From the NCBI RefSeq assembly GCF_038502225.1, contig NW_027195253.1, positions 124,001-188,000 on the forward strand: DNA of 64,000 nt, written 5' to 3'. How positions within the stretch are numbered: position 1 is the stretch's first letter; each line of letters opens with the position of its first letter. This stretch comes from Cherax quadricarinatus. Its lineage: Eukaryota > Arthropoda > Malacostraca > Decapoda > Parastacidae. Shown piece by piece: positions 50,047-60,620 of the stretch. The position numbers were made by a program, and so were the translations under genes. A model generated the notes under the pieces. The model ran no database searches and had not been told where the DNA came from. It saw only the letters and a list, made by a program, of their open reading frames with translations.

Positions 50047-50567
50047 TCAATTCCTGCCCTTCCTTAAGCCCCTATGCTCAGTGAACTGTCTTTTGTCCTT
50101 GCCACTGCAGTTGTCTGTTAGAGTCTCTGAATATGGTATAGTGCCTTCATTGTCTTCAGACCTCTCATTTGATATTAGTTTGCTCCTCATCTTTTCTTGG
50201 GCCCCATGTGGGTCTGATAGGGCCTTTGCATAAGGGATAGCTCCTTTTCTCCCTACAGTCCCCTTGTCTGTGACTGATATAGAAGTTCCTGATGTCGTGT
50301 TTGTACTGTCATTTGTCTCTGTAATCTGTTTCAGGTTTTTAGTTCCTCTTGTTAGCACTGTATCTTATCTTCTGCTGCTAAGACCTGTAGCCCCCACTTC
50401 CTGCTCTCTTCAGCTATCCTCTCCTCCATTTTCTGGCCAAGCTCTTCTAGCTTGCTTCCCCACTCTTCCTCCCTTTTTGTGAGCTCTAACTCCCAATCTT
50501 CCCTCCCAGGTTCATCCACCAGACCTCTTGTTCTCCGCCCTCTTCGGTAACCCATTTTTTTTATCAC
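50047..50567 (-). pseudogene. LINE ORF1, copy C, coiled-coil N-part
   Basis: A first piece reads KREEEWGSKLEELGQKMEER, a likely coiled coil, and a second begins LTRGTKNLKQITETND and is polar. A frame break lies at about 50355. No zinc knuckle is visible in what remains. Position upstream of the endonuclease on the same strand supports ORF1. Confidence 0.5.
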
Positions 50568-50570
50568 AGA

Positions 50571-50780
50571 AAGAAGCTTATGTATTTTACCACAGAGAGA
50601 AGCTTATGCGTGTGTGCATTTGTCTGTGTGTGTGTGTTTATGTGTGTTTGTGTGTGTATATGTTAGTGTGTGTGTGTATGTTAGTGTGTGTGTGTATGTT
50701 TGTGTGTGTGTATGTGTATGTTCATGAATGTGTGTGCTTGTTAGCATACATGTGTAGTGAACTGCTATAATAACCAAATA
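50571..50780. repeat. TG-rich microsatellite and flank
   Basis: The sequence is compound (TG)n/TATG from about 50608 to 50745. It gives short Cys/Val ORFs without meaning. Confidence 0.85.
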
Positions 50781-50983
50781 CAGTGGACCCCCGGTTAACG
50801 AACTTTTTTCACTCCAGAAGTATGTTCAGGTGCCAGTACTGAACGAATTTTTTCCCATAAGGAATATTGTGAAGTAGATTAGTCCATTTCAGACCCCCAA
50901 ACATACACGTACAAACGCACTTACATAAATACACTTACATAATTGGTCGCATTTGGAGGTGATCGTTAAGCGGGGGTCCACTG
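50781..50983 (+). mobile_element. 203-bp Tigger-type MITE, copy 2
   Basis: The ends are CAGTGGACCCCCGGTTAACG and complement, with TA targets at 50779-50780 and 50984-50985. It is almost identical to the copy at 60171 and the reverse of 37759. Confidence 0.9.
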
Positions 50984-51089
50984 TACTTCTAGTCACAATC
51001 ACAATTATCCGGCATGTCTGCTGTCCTCATCTTTCAGTCTTGACACAGAAAAAAATATTTTGAGGGGTCCGTCCCATAGTTCTACAGCT

Positions 51090-52076
51090 TTGAAGCCAGG
51101 GTCCATGCTGTCAAACTACGCCATAATTCTAGCGGCTTCAAATTTAATGTGAGAAGGCTGGTACACCTACATCAAAGAGAATGGGTCTGTGTGGTCAGTG
51201 TGCGCAATAAACAATAACTCAGGGCACCTGCATTGCATTGTGGGAATGCCATCTCAGTATGCTTTGTTCATCATGCCTTGCGGCAAGGAAGCTCTCACTC
51301 ACCGGTGAACTGGGAATCTCCTCTTCCCAAGTGATAGTTCTAACACAGATGGAATTAGATTTGAAGAGGAATTCTATGATTTTGAAGAATTTGTGACTGA
51401 AAGCAATACTCAAGATATTGAAAATAGTGCCGAAAATCCTGACAACCCTCAACCTTCCACCTTTGGTGGTGGTGCGTCTCAGTCACGTTCAGTTGTGCAT
51501 CATTGCAAGCGAAAACTAATATTATCACATGGCCAGGCCTCGGATTTGAGTAATGGTGATGATAGTGATGTGGACTTTGATTTTATTGCTCTTGATGACC
51601 ATTCAAGTAGCAATAGTGAGGAATCATTCACTGGTGAAGCATCAGTTTTTATGATGTCGCATGTGCTCGGGTAGTGTACCGCATGTAATTCCAAGGGGAG
51701 AGAATACATCCTAGAGTACATCCCATGACCTACACCTGGAATGGACAGTGAAATTGATGATAATGTGCCTACTAATGGGATGGATAGACCACATGCATCA
51801 GTAGGTGGTGGTGGTGCCACGGGCATGCAGCATCAGTCAAGGCTGGGACCCAAGCCGCTGACTCAGCAGGTCCAGGACAAAGCACATCATAATCCAGCCC
51901 CACACCACAGCCTGCACAACCACAACTACAACCACAACAAGTTTTTGATGTCCAGTACCCACCAGCAAACATCTGGGAATGGCAGAAAATTTCCCATTTT
52001 GTTCCCAATCCCCATCAATTTGATAATAATCAGGGTGGATTCCTGCCATCTTGTTCCCTTGGAAACACTGCAAGTG
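51090..52076 (+). pseudogene. piggyBac-like transposase, 5' region and N-part
   Basis: 51120-51215 matches the subterminal region of the TTAA-flanked MITEs at 53931 and 58234 (for example ATGGGTCTGTGTGGTCAGTG). An acidic N-terminal region follows (EEEFYDFEEFVTESNT; DVDFDFIALDDHSSSNSEES), then in other frames TPGMDSEIDDNV and, at about 51940-52070, DVQYPPANIWEW, NPHQFDNNQ and LGNTASE, typical of piggyBac-derived transposases. Frame breaks occur near 51650 and 51850. The sequence stops at 52076, where the AC-tailed LINE copy D begins; the catalytic domain is absent. Confidence 0.7.
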
Positions 52077-52880
52077 AATTGGAGGACAGGAGGGTTAGGC
52101 AAGACATGATAATGACATACAAAATACTGCATGGAATAGATAAGGTGGAGAGAGACAGGATGTTCCAGAGATGGGACACAAAAACAAGGGGTCCCAATTG
52201 GAATCTGAAGACTCAGACGAGTCAAAGGGTTGTTAGGAAGTATTTCTTCAGTCATAGAGTTGTCAGGAAGTGGAACAGTCTAGCAAGTGATGTAGTGGAG
52301 GCAGGAACCATACATATTTATTTAATTATTTTATTTGGGCATGATACACAGTTGTACAAAGAAATATAGTGATTGGGTGTACATGCCAAAAGCCCTTCGT
52401 ATGCAGAGCATTATGGGCAGGCTTAAAATTATCTTAAGATAAACTAAGCAATGATATATTCAGTGGTAAAAATTACAGTAAACAAATTACAACATGAAGT
52501 ACAAATGAGTATTTCAAATAGGAACACTGACGTTGTACAAATTTGTAGCATGACAATGTATAATATAATCTGATCAAATCGAATAAAATCAATGATTTGT
52601 AGTGCAGAAACAGATCATATGGTCATTAGATGAGTTGCTGTGCATTCGAGAGAATGGAGTTTTCTATTAGGTAATGTAATTAAAAAAACAAGTTTCATAG
52701 GGTCACAGGTTATACATTTATGAGATACAGTTAGTCAGTATTTATTTAGTTGTGGGTGAGTAAGCTTTAAGATGAGGTATGATAGAGCTCAGGGAGAAGA
52801 GAGAGAGAGGACCTAGTAGTGATCAGTGAAGAGGCGGGACCAGGAGCCGAGTCTCGACCCATGCAACCACAATTAGGTGA
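52077..52880 (+). mobile_element. AC-tailed LINE family, copy D
   Basis: The + strand reads LEDRRVRQDMIMTYKILHGI, KYFFSHRVVRKWNSLASDVV, then after an inserted 448 bp the rest (AGCTTTAAGATGAGGTATGA) and the 3' end CAACCACAATTAGGTGAATT. GTGAATT occurs at both borders (52073-52079 region and about 52876-52882) and may be a target duplication. It cuts the piggyBac-like transposase. Confidence 0.8.
52316..52763 (-). mobile_element. AT-rich LINE 3'-UTR insertion
   Basis: The insert interrupts copy D between CATACAT and AGCTTTAAG. It shares GATTGGGTGTACWTGCCAAA, TGCAGAGCATT and a GGYCATTAGRTGAGTTG block with 60404-60620. It has T-rich ends on + and no ORF. It is likely the 3' end of a minus-strand LINE. 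Confidence 0.6.
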
Positions 52881-52883
52881 ATT

Positions 52884-52965
52884 CCTTTTCTCATTTATAT
52901 CAATGAGGTCTCAAATGCACCTAAACTCCTTAAATCCGTTTAATTTGCAGATGACAGTGTAGAGT
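52884..52965 (+). pseudogene. Short RT fragment (FADD region)
   Basis: Two frames together resemble a LINE RT stretch around motif C (an ISMRSQ/INEVSN-like run, then LKSV and FADDSV) over about 27 codons. It is too short for a clade call. It may belong to the same family as 60590-61279. Confidence 0.4.
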
Positions 52966-53029
52966 AGAGAGAGAGAGAGAATTTGGGAGATATTAAACGA
53001 GTGTCTAGGAAATTTTGAGCTAAGTGAGA

Positions 53030-53923
53030 GAGTAACTGTGGTAGGTGACCTAAATGCTAAAGCAGCAGAAGCATTTAGAGAGGGTGTGGTAGGTAAGTTT
53101 GGAGGTGCCAGGTGTAAATGATAATGAGATCCCTTTGATTGAACTTTATATAGAAATGAGTTTGGTTATAGGTAACACATATTTTAAGAAAAAGAGGATA
53201 AGTAAGTATGTATACTTATGTATGTATATAGGGCGAAATGACAGTAGTTTGTTGGACTACATATTGGTAGATAAAAGACTGTTGGGTAGACTTCAGGATG
53301 TACATGTTTATAGGGGGACCACAGATATATCAGATCACTTTTTAGTTGTAGCTTCAGTGAGAGTGAAATGTAGATGGGATACAAGGAAAATGGAAACAGC
53401 AAGTAAGAGAGAAGTGAAGGTTTATAAACTAAAGGAGGAGGCAGTTAGGGTATGATATAAACAACTGTTGGAGGACAGATGGGCTAGTGAGAGTAGAGGC
53501 AATGGGGTAGAAAATGTATTGTGTAAGTTTAAGAATACAGTGTTAGAGTGTTCAGCAGAAGTTTGTTGTTACAGGAAAGTGGGTGAGGGAGGGAAGAAGA
53601 GTGAATGGTGGAATGATGATGTAAAGAGGGCAGTAAGAAAAAAAAAGTTAGCATATGAGAGATTTTTAAAAAGTGATGCAACGAAGGAGGAGTATAGGGA
53701 GAGGAAAAGAGAGGTTAAAAAAGTGGTGAAGCAATGTAAAGAGAGAGCAAATGAGAGAGCAGGTGAGATGTTGTCAACAAATTTTGTTGAAAATAAGAAA
53801 AAGTTCTGGAGTGAGATTAATAAGTTGAGAAAGCCTAGGGAAAGAATGGATTTGTTAGTTAAAAATAGGAGAGTTATTAAATGGAGAGTTAGAGGTATTG
53901 GGAAGATGGAGGTAATATTTTGA
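53030..53923 (+). pseudogene. RTE-like LINE endonuclease and linker
   Basis: Pieces are ERVTVVGDLNAKAAEAFREG (53030-53090; GDxN catalytic box), a frame break, LIELYIEMSLVIGNTYF (53140), NDSSLLDYILVDKRLLG (53240) and TTDISDHFLVVASVRVK (53320; SDH box), then a basic linker EWWNDDVKRAVRKKK and ANERAGEMLSTNFVENKKKF (53600-53820). This is the usual RTE order, and the linker runs up to the MITE. Confidence 0.8.
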
Positions 53924-53930
53924 GGAATTG

Positions 53931-53990
53931 TTAACCCTTTCAGGGTCGACAGGCCCTCTCAGAGACTTGTTCTCAGGGTCACCCAAATTT

Positions 53991-54036
<46 letters not shown>

Positions 54037-54997
54037 GAAAAGATAGAGAATCTTTTCCCAATCATAATGACACCAAAAGTATGAAATTTTATGGAAAACT
54101 TACGAAATTATGCTTTCACAAAGTTAGCGGTCTCCACGATGTTTACGCATCGGCGATTTTGCCCACTTTGAGCCCTATTTTCGGCCAATTCCACTGTACT
54201 AGTCGACAAAAATCATGAATATTTCGCTAGAACTCCATTTTTTTTATCGAATGAGTGCAAGAAACCACCCATTTACCGATTTCAACTATCCAATACAGTG
54301 GTCAGAATTTAGCAATTTTGACAATTTCACACAAATTTCAAAATATGCCAGTTTTCAAATAGGGTCCAGAATAAACAAGAAAGACATTCCTGGCACTAAA
54401 ATGACATTTCCTCTGTTCATTAGTCACGTCTCAAGGCCCCTCTTACATTCTTTTGCTTTCCACTTTGAATTTTTATTCTCACAAAAAAATAGAAGATTTA
54501 CTGTTATGCAGACTACTGCATTAGTGTAAAAAATTATATAAATAATATCAGAGCACTTGTGAAAGAATATTAGACTCACCAGTTGACGTGTATTGGACGC
54601 ATACCATGATTTGTTTACTCTTGAACTTTGGTAAAAATCGAGCATTTCTGCTACTTTGAGCTCAATTTCAAGGTACTTTTCATTGTAAAATCAGTCAAAA
54701 TCATCTCAATTTCTGTAATATGTCTTCCATTCTATAGAATGAGACCAGGAAAACTAGAATACAACAATAAATACCATACGAAAATACAGTGCAAATTCGC
54801 TGTTTTAATCCCAAAACACGATCAAAGATTTTTTTTTTCTCATTACACAATGTGTGCTGCAGGATTTTTTTTTATACTGCACACACTGACCACATAGACC
54901 CATTCTTTCATATGTAGGCCTACCAACTTTCTCTCACTAGATTTGAGAGCGCTAGAATTTAGGCGTACTAGTATGTCAAAAACCCTGAAAAGGTTAA
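53931..54997 (-). mobile_element. piggyBac-type MITE, copy 1 (1.07 kb)
   Basis: It is bounded by TTAA on both sides, with ends CCCTTTCAGGGT and, as complement, CCTTTTCAGGGT. It contains an A42-type run at about 53990-54033. It is related along its length, in inverted orientation, to 58234-59270. No transposase is present, but its end is shared with the transposase fragment at 51120-51215. Confidence 0.85.
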
Positions 54998-56558
54998 ATG
55001 GTGATGAAGATAGGGAAACTGTGATTTTGTGTATAGGGTAAGGAGTAACATCATATAGGCATGAGGAAGAAGCAGTTGTGAGTGTGGGAGTGGTGTGTGG
55101 GGCAGTGGGTAGAATGAAAGGGGGTAAAGCAGCTGAGACTGTTAAAAGCAGGTGGGGATATAGTTTTGGAGTGGTTAGTGATTTTATTTAATAAATGTAT
55201 GGAAGAGGGTGAGGCACCTAGGGATTGGCAGAGAGCATGCATAGTTTCTTTGTATAAAAGCAAAGGGGACAAAAGAGAGTGTAATAATTATAGGGAAATA
55301 AATCTGTTGAGTATACCTGGTAAAGTGTATGGTAGAGATATTATTGAAAGAATTATGAATAAGATATAGAGCAGGATAGCAGATGAACAAGGAGGCTTTA
55401 GGAAAGATACGGGGTGTGTAGACCAAGTGTTTGCAGTGAAACATATAAGTGAACAGTATTTAGATAAGGGTAAAGAGGTTTTTGTGGTATTTATGCATTT
55501 GGAAATGGCATATGATAGGGTGGGTGGGGGGCAATGTACAGAATAGGAGGTAGGTTATTAAAGACGGTGAAAAGTTTTTACGAGGATAGTGAGGCTCAGG
55601 TTAGAGTATGTAGACGAGAGGGAGATTATTTCCCAGAAAAAAGTAAGCCTTAGCCAGGGATGTGTGATGTCACCATGGATGCTCAATATATTTATAGATG
55701 GAGTAGAAAGATAAGTGAATGATCGGGTATTGGCAAAGGTGTGGGGTTAAAAGATAAAGAATCTAACACAAAGTGGGAGTTGTCACAGTTGCTCTTTGCT
55801 GATGACACTGTGGTTATGGGAGATTCTGAAGAGAAGTTGCAGAGGCTGGTTGATGAGTTTGGTAGGGTATGTAAAAGAAGGTAGTTAAAACTGAATATAG
55901 AAAAGAGTAAGGTGATGAGGATAACAAAAATATTAGGTAATGGAAGATTGGATACCAGATTGGAGGGAGAGAGTATGGAGGAGGTGAATGTGTTCAGATA
56001 TTTGGGAGTGGACGAGTCAGCAGATGAAGAATGAGGTGAATCATAGAACTGATGAGGGGAGAAAAGTAAGTGGTGCTCTGAGGGGTCTGTAGAGACAAAA
56101 GCTTTATCCATGAAAGCAAAGAGGGGAATGTATGAGAGTATAGTTATACAAATGCTCTTGTATGGGTGTGAGGCAAGGATTGTGAATGCTGCAGCAAGGA
56201 GAAGGCTGGAGGCAGTGGAGATGTCATGTTTGTGGGCAATGTGTGGTGTGAAGATAATGCAGAAAATCCATAGTTTGGAGATTAGGAGGAGGTGTGGGAT
56301 TACCAAAACTATTATCCAGAGGGCTGAGGAGGGGTTACTGAGATGGTTTGGACATGTAGAGAGGTGGAACAAAGTACAATGACTTTGAGAGTATATAAAT
56401 CTGTAGTGGAGGGAAGGCAGGGTAAGGGTCAGCCTAGGAAAGGTTGTAGAGAGGGGGTAAAGGAGGTTTTGTGTGTCAGGGGCTTGGACTTCCAGCAAGC
56501 CTGTGTGAGCGTGTTACACAGGAGCAAATGGAGACAAATGGTTTTCAGGATTTGATTT
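54998..56558 (+). pseudogene. RTE-like LINE RT and C-terminus, degenerate
   Basis: Recognisable are GGKAAETVKSRWG (55110), an LFNKCMEEGEAPRDWQRACI run with VSLYKSKGDKRECNNYREI (55185-55310), IPGKVYGRDIIERI, a SQGCVMSPWMLNIF-like box at about 55655 and LLFADDTVVMG-like (55790, read across a frame break). Next come GMYESIVIQMLLYGCEARIV (56130), RRCGITKTIIQRAEEGLLRW FGHVERW (56290) and GQPRKGCREGVKEVL. Many single-base breaks are present. Confidence 0.8.
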
Positions 56559-56564
56559 GAAGTA

Positions 56565-57259
56565 CAGTTGTGGAGAAATTTTCTCCAGGAGGGGGGTATC
56601 AGCCCCCTTCAGCCCCTTTCAGCCCTGAGTGGCCAAGCCACTCAGAAGGGGCGAGCGTCTTGTTTACTGCTAGAGTGAGTAATTGATCACAGATGCTATG
56701 CCACGTAGTCAAGTGACCTCTGCTCCTTGCAGGGGTGTTGCAACGTGTATTTTTATAAGAGACAGTACATCTCTTACTTAGCAGGACAATTAAGGAAAAT
56801 CCTGCTCCCACTTTATTACCATAGTAAAAATAGTGTACATTGTTGTCTACGCTTAAGACAGCAAGAAACAAACATTCTGTTTTGCTTCATCGAGGAGGTG
56901 ACAAGGATGCAAGGTACTAGGTCAGCGTTTTTTTTGTGTATTAGGGCAGTGACGGCATGGAGCACTGTGGCGTCTGGCAGATTAACTTTGACTCTACTAC
57001 GAGTGACACTGACGCCAGGATAACCAACAAAGAACACTGATCTGTGCGTTAGTGTGGACAAGGTGTCTCACAAAACACGATAAACATAGGAGAAGTGTGA
57101 TCAGCTTCTCTTGTGATACATTGTGAACAATAAAGACAAATCTTGTGGAACATAGTGTACCAGTGTGCGTTTCCTAGACAATGGAAGACGTGGACATCCA
57201 AGGACACTTCAGCTTCTATCAAGTCACCGATATCTGTCGAAGGTGTTGAGAACACCATA
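56565..57259. mobile_element. 695-bp insertion of unknown type
   Basis: GAAGTA flanks it on both sides (56559-56564 and 57260-57265) in the middle of the RTE 3' UTR. It contains AACAATAAAGAC near 57124 and no long ORF. It might be a solo LTR with a short piece of adjoining sequence, since TGTGGAGAAATTTTC starts 5 bases in and TTCCTAGACA lies at about 57171-57180. I do not recognise it. Confidence 0.45.
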
Positions 57260-57546
57260 GAAGTACAGTGGACCCTTAACCAGCGATGGCATCGATTAAC
57301 GATAAATCTGACTAGCGATACATTTAAACGCAAAAATTTTGCCTCAACTAGCGCTTAAAAACCCAACCAGCGCTATTTGTTCCATACCATATGCGTCCAC
57401 TTTGGCCAGAGCGCGCCTCACTTGGCCCTTGGGTGTCAGTGTTTACAAGCCAGCCAGCCACCGCGGTCGCTTCCAAACATACAACAACTGGAACATTTCA
57501 TATTATCACAGCCTTTGTAGTGATTGCACCTGCAAAATAAGTCACC

Positions 57547-57876
57547 ATGGGCCCCAAGAAAGCTTCTAGTGCCAACCCTACAGCAAAAAGGGTGAGAATT
57601 ACTATGGAGATGAAGAAAGAGATCATTTCTAAGTATGAAAGTGGAGTGCATGTCTCTGAGCTGGTCAGGTTGTATAATAAACCCCAATCAACCATCGCTA
57701 CTATTGTGGGTAAGAAAACGGCAATCAAGGAAGCTGTTCTTGCCAAAGGTGCAGCTGCTGCTGCACCACAGTCAGCTGTTGTTGTTGCTGCACCACCATC
57801 AGCTGTATTACTCGAAGATGTGGAGAGAGTGTTGTTGGTGTGGCTTAACGTGAAACAATTACCGAGAAACGATTAA
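57547..57876 (+). pseudogene. Tigger transposase N-terminus (CENP-B-like HTH)
   Basis: MGPKKASSANPTAKRVRIT is followed by MEMKKEIISKYESGVHVSEL and LYNKPQSTIATIVGKK, the psq/CENP-B-type helix-turn-helix of Tigger and jerky proteins. A poly-Ala/Val linker follows, then LPRND and a TAA that belongs to the SINE joint. The start ATG has a good context (CACCATGG). The catalytic domain does not follow. Confidence 0.85.
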
Positions 57877-58022
57877 CCCCGGAGGGTTAGCCACCCAGGA
57901 TAACCCAAGAAAGTCAGTGTATCATCGAGGACTGTCTAACTTATTTCCATTGGGGGTTCTTAATCTTGTCCCCCAGGATGCGACCCACAACAGTTGACTA
58001 ACACCCAGGTGAACAGGAAAAA
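57871..58022 (-). mobile_element. tRNA-SINE body fragment, antisense
   Basis: It matches, reversed, 20545-20695 of the full SINE: TTAACCCCGGAGGGTTAGCC, GGATAACCCAAGAAAGTCAG, TTAATCTTGTCCCCCAGGAT. It lacks the tRNA head and the CTTAT tail. It sits where the Tigger DDE domain should be. Confidence 0.85.
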
Positions 58023-58025
58023 ATG

Positions 58026-59601
58026 CCTGGAACTAGTGCTCATATTGGTGAGGTTAGTGGGGAGGATGTGGAAGAGTTGGTGGAGGAGGACAATGAAGAA
58101 CAAACCACTGATGAGCTGCTAGATCATCTTCAACAGTAAGAGGCCACACCTGTGGAAACTGCTTCGGAGGAGGGGATAGAGAAATTGAAGAAGTTGCCTA
58201 CTTCAAAGATTAAGGAAATGTGTGCAAAGTGGCTTAACCCTTTGAGGGTTTCGGACGTACTAGTACGTCTTACGCGCAGGGGTTTTTGACATAGGCTGGT
58301 AGGCCTCCATATGAAAGAATGGGTCTATGTGGTCAGTGTGCACAGTATAAAAAAAATCCTGTAGCACACAGTGCATAATGAGAAAAAAAAACTTTCACCA
58401 TTTTTTTGGCATAAAACAGCGACTTTGCACTGTATTTTCGTATGGTATTTATTGTTGTATTCTAGTTTTCTTGGTCTCATTTTATAGAATGGAATGCATA
58501 CCACAGAAATTGAGATGATTTTCACTGGTTTTACAATGAATAGTACCTTGAAATTGAGCTCAAAGTAGCAGAAATCTTCGATTTTTACCAAAGTTCAAAA
58601 GTAAACAAATCATGGCAAGCGTCCAATACACGTCAACTGGTGAGTCTAACATTCTTTTGCAAGTGCGCCAATATGATTTATACCATTTCTTACACTAATG
58701 CAGTAGTCTGCATAACAGTAAATCTTCTATTTTTCGTGAGAATAAAAATTCAAAGTGGAAAGCAAAAGAATGTAAGAGGGGCCTTGAGACGTGACTAATG
58801 AACAGAAGAAATGTCATTTTAGTGCCAGGAATGTATTTCTTATTTGTTCTGGACCCTATTCGGAAATTGGCATTTTTTGAAATTTGTGTGAAATTGGCAA
58901 AATTGCTAAATTCTGACCACTGTATTGGATAGTTGAAAATGGTAAATGGGTGGTTTCTTGCACTCAATCAATAGAAAAAATGTAGTTCTAGCGAAATATT
59001 CATGTTTTTTGTCGACTAGTACAGAGGAATTGGCCGAAAATGGGGCTCAAATTGGGCAAAATCGCCGATGCATAAACATCACCAAGACCGCTAACTTCGC
59101 AAGAGCATAATTCCGTAAGTTTTCCATCAAATCTCATAATTTTGGTGTCATTATGATCGGGAAAAGATTCTCTATCTTTTCATAAGAAAAAATTTTTTTT
59201 ATTTTTTTTTAAATTTGGCCGACCCTGAGAACGAGTTTCTGAGAGGGCCTGTCGACCCTCAAAGGGTTAAAGTGCAAACCTTTTTTGATGAAAATCACCC
59301 TCACACAGCTATTGCAAGCCGTGCTGGTGACTATTACACTGACAATGTTCTGAAACACTTTATGATAAAGGAACGAGAGGTACAGGCCTCTATGGACAGA
59401 TATGTTGTGCGACAGAAGTCGAGTGACTCTGAAGCTGGTCCTAGTGGCATTAAAAGAACAAGGGAAGTAACCCCAGAAAAAGACTTGCTGCCTCAAGTGC
59501 TAATGGAAGGGATTCCCCTTCTAAACACTAACAAGATCAACGGTCTCCCCTCCTCCCATCCCATCAATCATCACCAGATCTTCAATAAAGGTAAGTGTCA
59601 T
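58026..59601 (+). pseudogene. Tigger transposase C-terminus, split by a MITE
   Basis: Before the MITE is an acidic stretch (EEDNEEQTTDELLDHLQQ in effect, with one stop) and SKIKEMCAKWL. After it come VQTFFDENHPHTAIASRAGD, YYTDNVLKHFMIK, QASMDRYVVRQK and SGIKRTREVTPEKDLLPQVL. These are the C-terminal features of Tigger1-like proteins (basic QxSLDRFLVKK-like box). The TTAA of the MITE falls in the Leu-Lys codons of AKWLK. Confidence 0.75.
58234..59270 (+). mobile_element. piggyBac-type MITE, copy 2 (1.04 kb)
   Basis: It is flanked by TTAA (58234-58237, 59267-59270). The ends CCCTTTGAGGGT are perfectly inverted over 12 bp. It is similar to the copy at 53931 in reverse orientation, including GTCGACTAGTACAG and AATGGGTCTATGTGGTCAGT. 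It is inserted in the Tigger C-terminal coding region. Confidence 0.9.
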
Positions 59602-59810
59602 GTAACTGTGCATGTCTTCTTCAGTTTGTGTGTATTAAAATTAATATTTCATGTGGTAAAAATTTTTTTTTTTCAATACTTTGGGGTGTCTTGCACGGAT
59701 TAATTTGATTTCCATTATTTCTTATGGGGAAAATTAACTTGACTAACGATTATTTTGATTAACGATGAGCTCTCAGGAACGGATTAATATCACTGGTTGA
59801 GGGTCCACTG

Positions 59811-60080
59811 TACTGTTGGAGTGTAAGCAAGGTAACATTTATGAAGGGATTCAGGGAAACCAGCAGGCCAGAGTTGATCCCTGGAGATGGGAAGTACAGT
59901 GTCTACACTCTGAAGGAGGGGTGTTAATGTTGCAGTTTTATAACTGTAGTGTAAGCATGCCTCTGGCAAGACAGTGATAGAGTGAATGATGATGAAAGTT
60001 TGTCCTTTTCTGGCCATCCTGCCTTGTTGGGAAACTGCCGATGTGTTAATAAATAACTACTTATGTAGTTATTTATTAAC
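59811..60080 (+). repeat. RTE-like LINE 3' UTR and end
   Basis: The sequence contains CTGTTGGAGTGTAAGCAAGG, GGGATTCAGGGAAACCAGCA, CTCTGAAGGAGGGGTGTTAA and the end GTGTTAATAAATAA. A perfect AATAAATAACTAC/GTAGTTATTTATT hairpin closes it at 60050-60080. It directly continues the RTE piece that stops at 56564. Confidence 0.75.
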
Positions 60081-60170
60081 CCAACCCAACCCAACCTTTC
60101 TAACAAACATTGTAAATGACAAACAACTAAAAATATTTACTTGCATGCTACCCATAAACTTATAATACTA

Positions 60171-60373
60171 CAGTGGACCCCCGGTTAACGATATTTTTTC
60201 ACTCCAGAAGTATGTTCAGGTGCCAGTACTGACCGAATTTGTTCCCTTAAGGAATATTGTGAAGTAGATTAGTCCATTTCAGACCCCCAAACATACACGT
60301 GCAAACGCACTTACATAAATACACTTACATAATTGGTCGCATTCGGAGGTGATCGTTATGCGGGGGTCCACTG
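60171..60373 (+). mobile_element. 203-bp Tigger-type MITE, copy 3
   Basis: TA target copies lie at 60169-60170 and 60374-60375. It has the same ends, length and orientation as 50781-50983, with few differences (for example CGATATTTT instead of CGAACTTTT near the left end). Confidence 0.9.
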
Positions 60374-60403
60374 TACTAATAATACTACTATTACTAATAA
60401 TAA

Positions 60404-60620
60404 TAGTAATATTTTATTTTAGCATGGTTCATGTTTGTAAACAGGAGTGTAATAATTGGGTGTACTTGCCAAAGGCTCCTTTAGATGCAGAGCATTTTAG
60501 GCAAACTTAAGACTAACTTAAGATTAATAAGAAAATAACATTATTGTCATTGTCAATATGGCCATTAGGTGAGTTACAACGAATACAAGAAAATTTAATA
60601 TTCTATTGGTTCACTCTACA
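60404..60620 (-). repeat. LINE 3'-UTR-like repeat, second copy
   Basis: It shares AATTGGGTGTACTTGCCAAA, ATGCAGAGCATTTTAGGC and GGCCATTAGGTGAGTTACAA with 52316-52763. A TAATAATA-rich stretch comes just before. It is probably the 3' end of an AT-rich LINE in minus orientation. Confidence 0.5.

Larger units (their letters stand above)
46583..50570 (-). mobile_element. AC-tailed LINE family, copy C, long
   Basis: A long minus-strand copy: 3' end at about 46583 next to GT-rich sequence, RT 46701-48223, endonuclease 48423-49400, linker, and ORF1 50047-50567. All parts have stops or frameshifts. It shows the family is of CR1/Jockey type with an N-terminal coiled-coil ORF1. Confidence 0.8.
57266..59810 (+). 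mobile_element. Tigger DNA transposon, internally deleted
   Basis: The ends are CAGTGGACCCTTAACCAGCG and complement TGGTTGAGGGTCCACTG, with TA target copies at 57264-57265 and 59811-59812. It encodes only the DNA-binding N-terminus (57547) and C-terminus (58026-59601) of a Tigger1-like transposase; the DDE core is gone. A SINE piece and a piggyBac-type MITE are nested inside. Confidence 0.85.
52966..60080 (+). mobile_element. RTE-like LINE, split by nested insertions
   Basis: Pieces are 52966-53930 (endonuclease, linker), 54998-56564 (RT, C-terminus) and 59811-60080 (3' UTR). Insertions are a piggyBac-type MITE (53931-54997), a 695-bp unknown insert (56565-57259) and a Tigger (57266-59810). 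Removing them joins GATTTGAAGTA to CTGTTGGAGTGTAAGC, a continuous 3' UTR. The 3' end has CTCTGAAGGAGGGGTGTTAA, a landmark of RTE 3' ends in decapods as I recall them. Confidence 0.8.
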
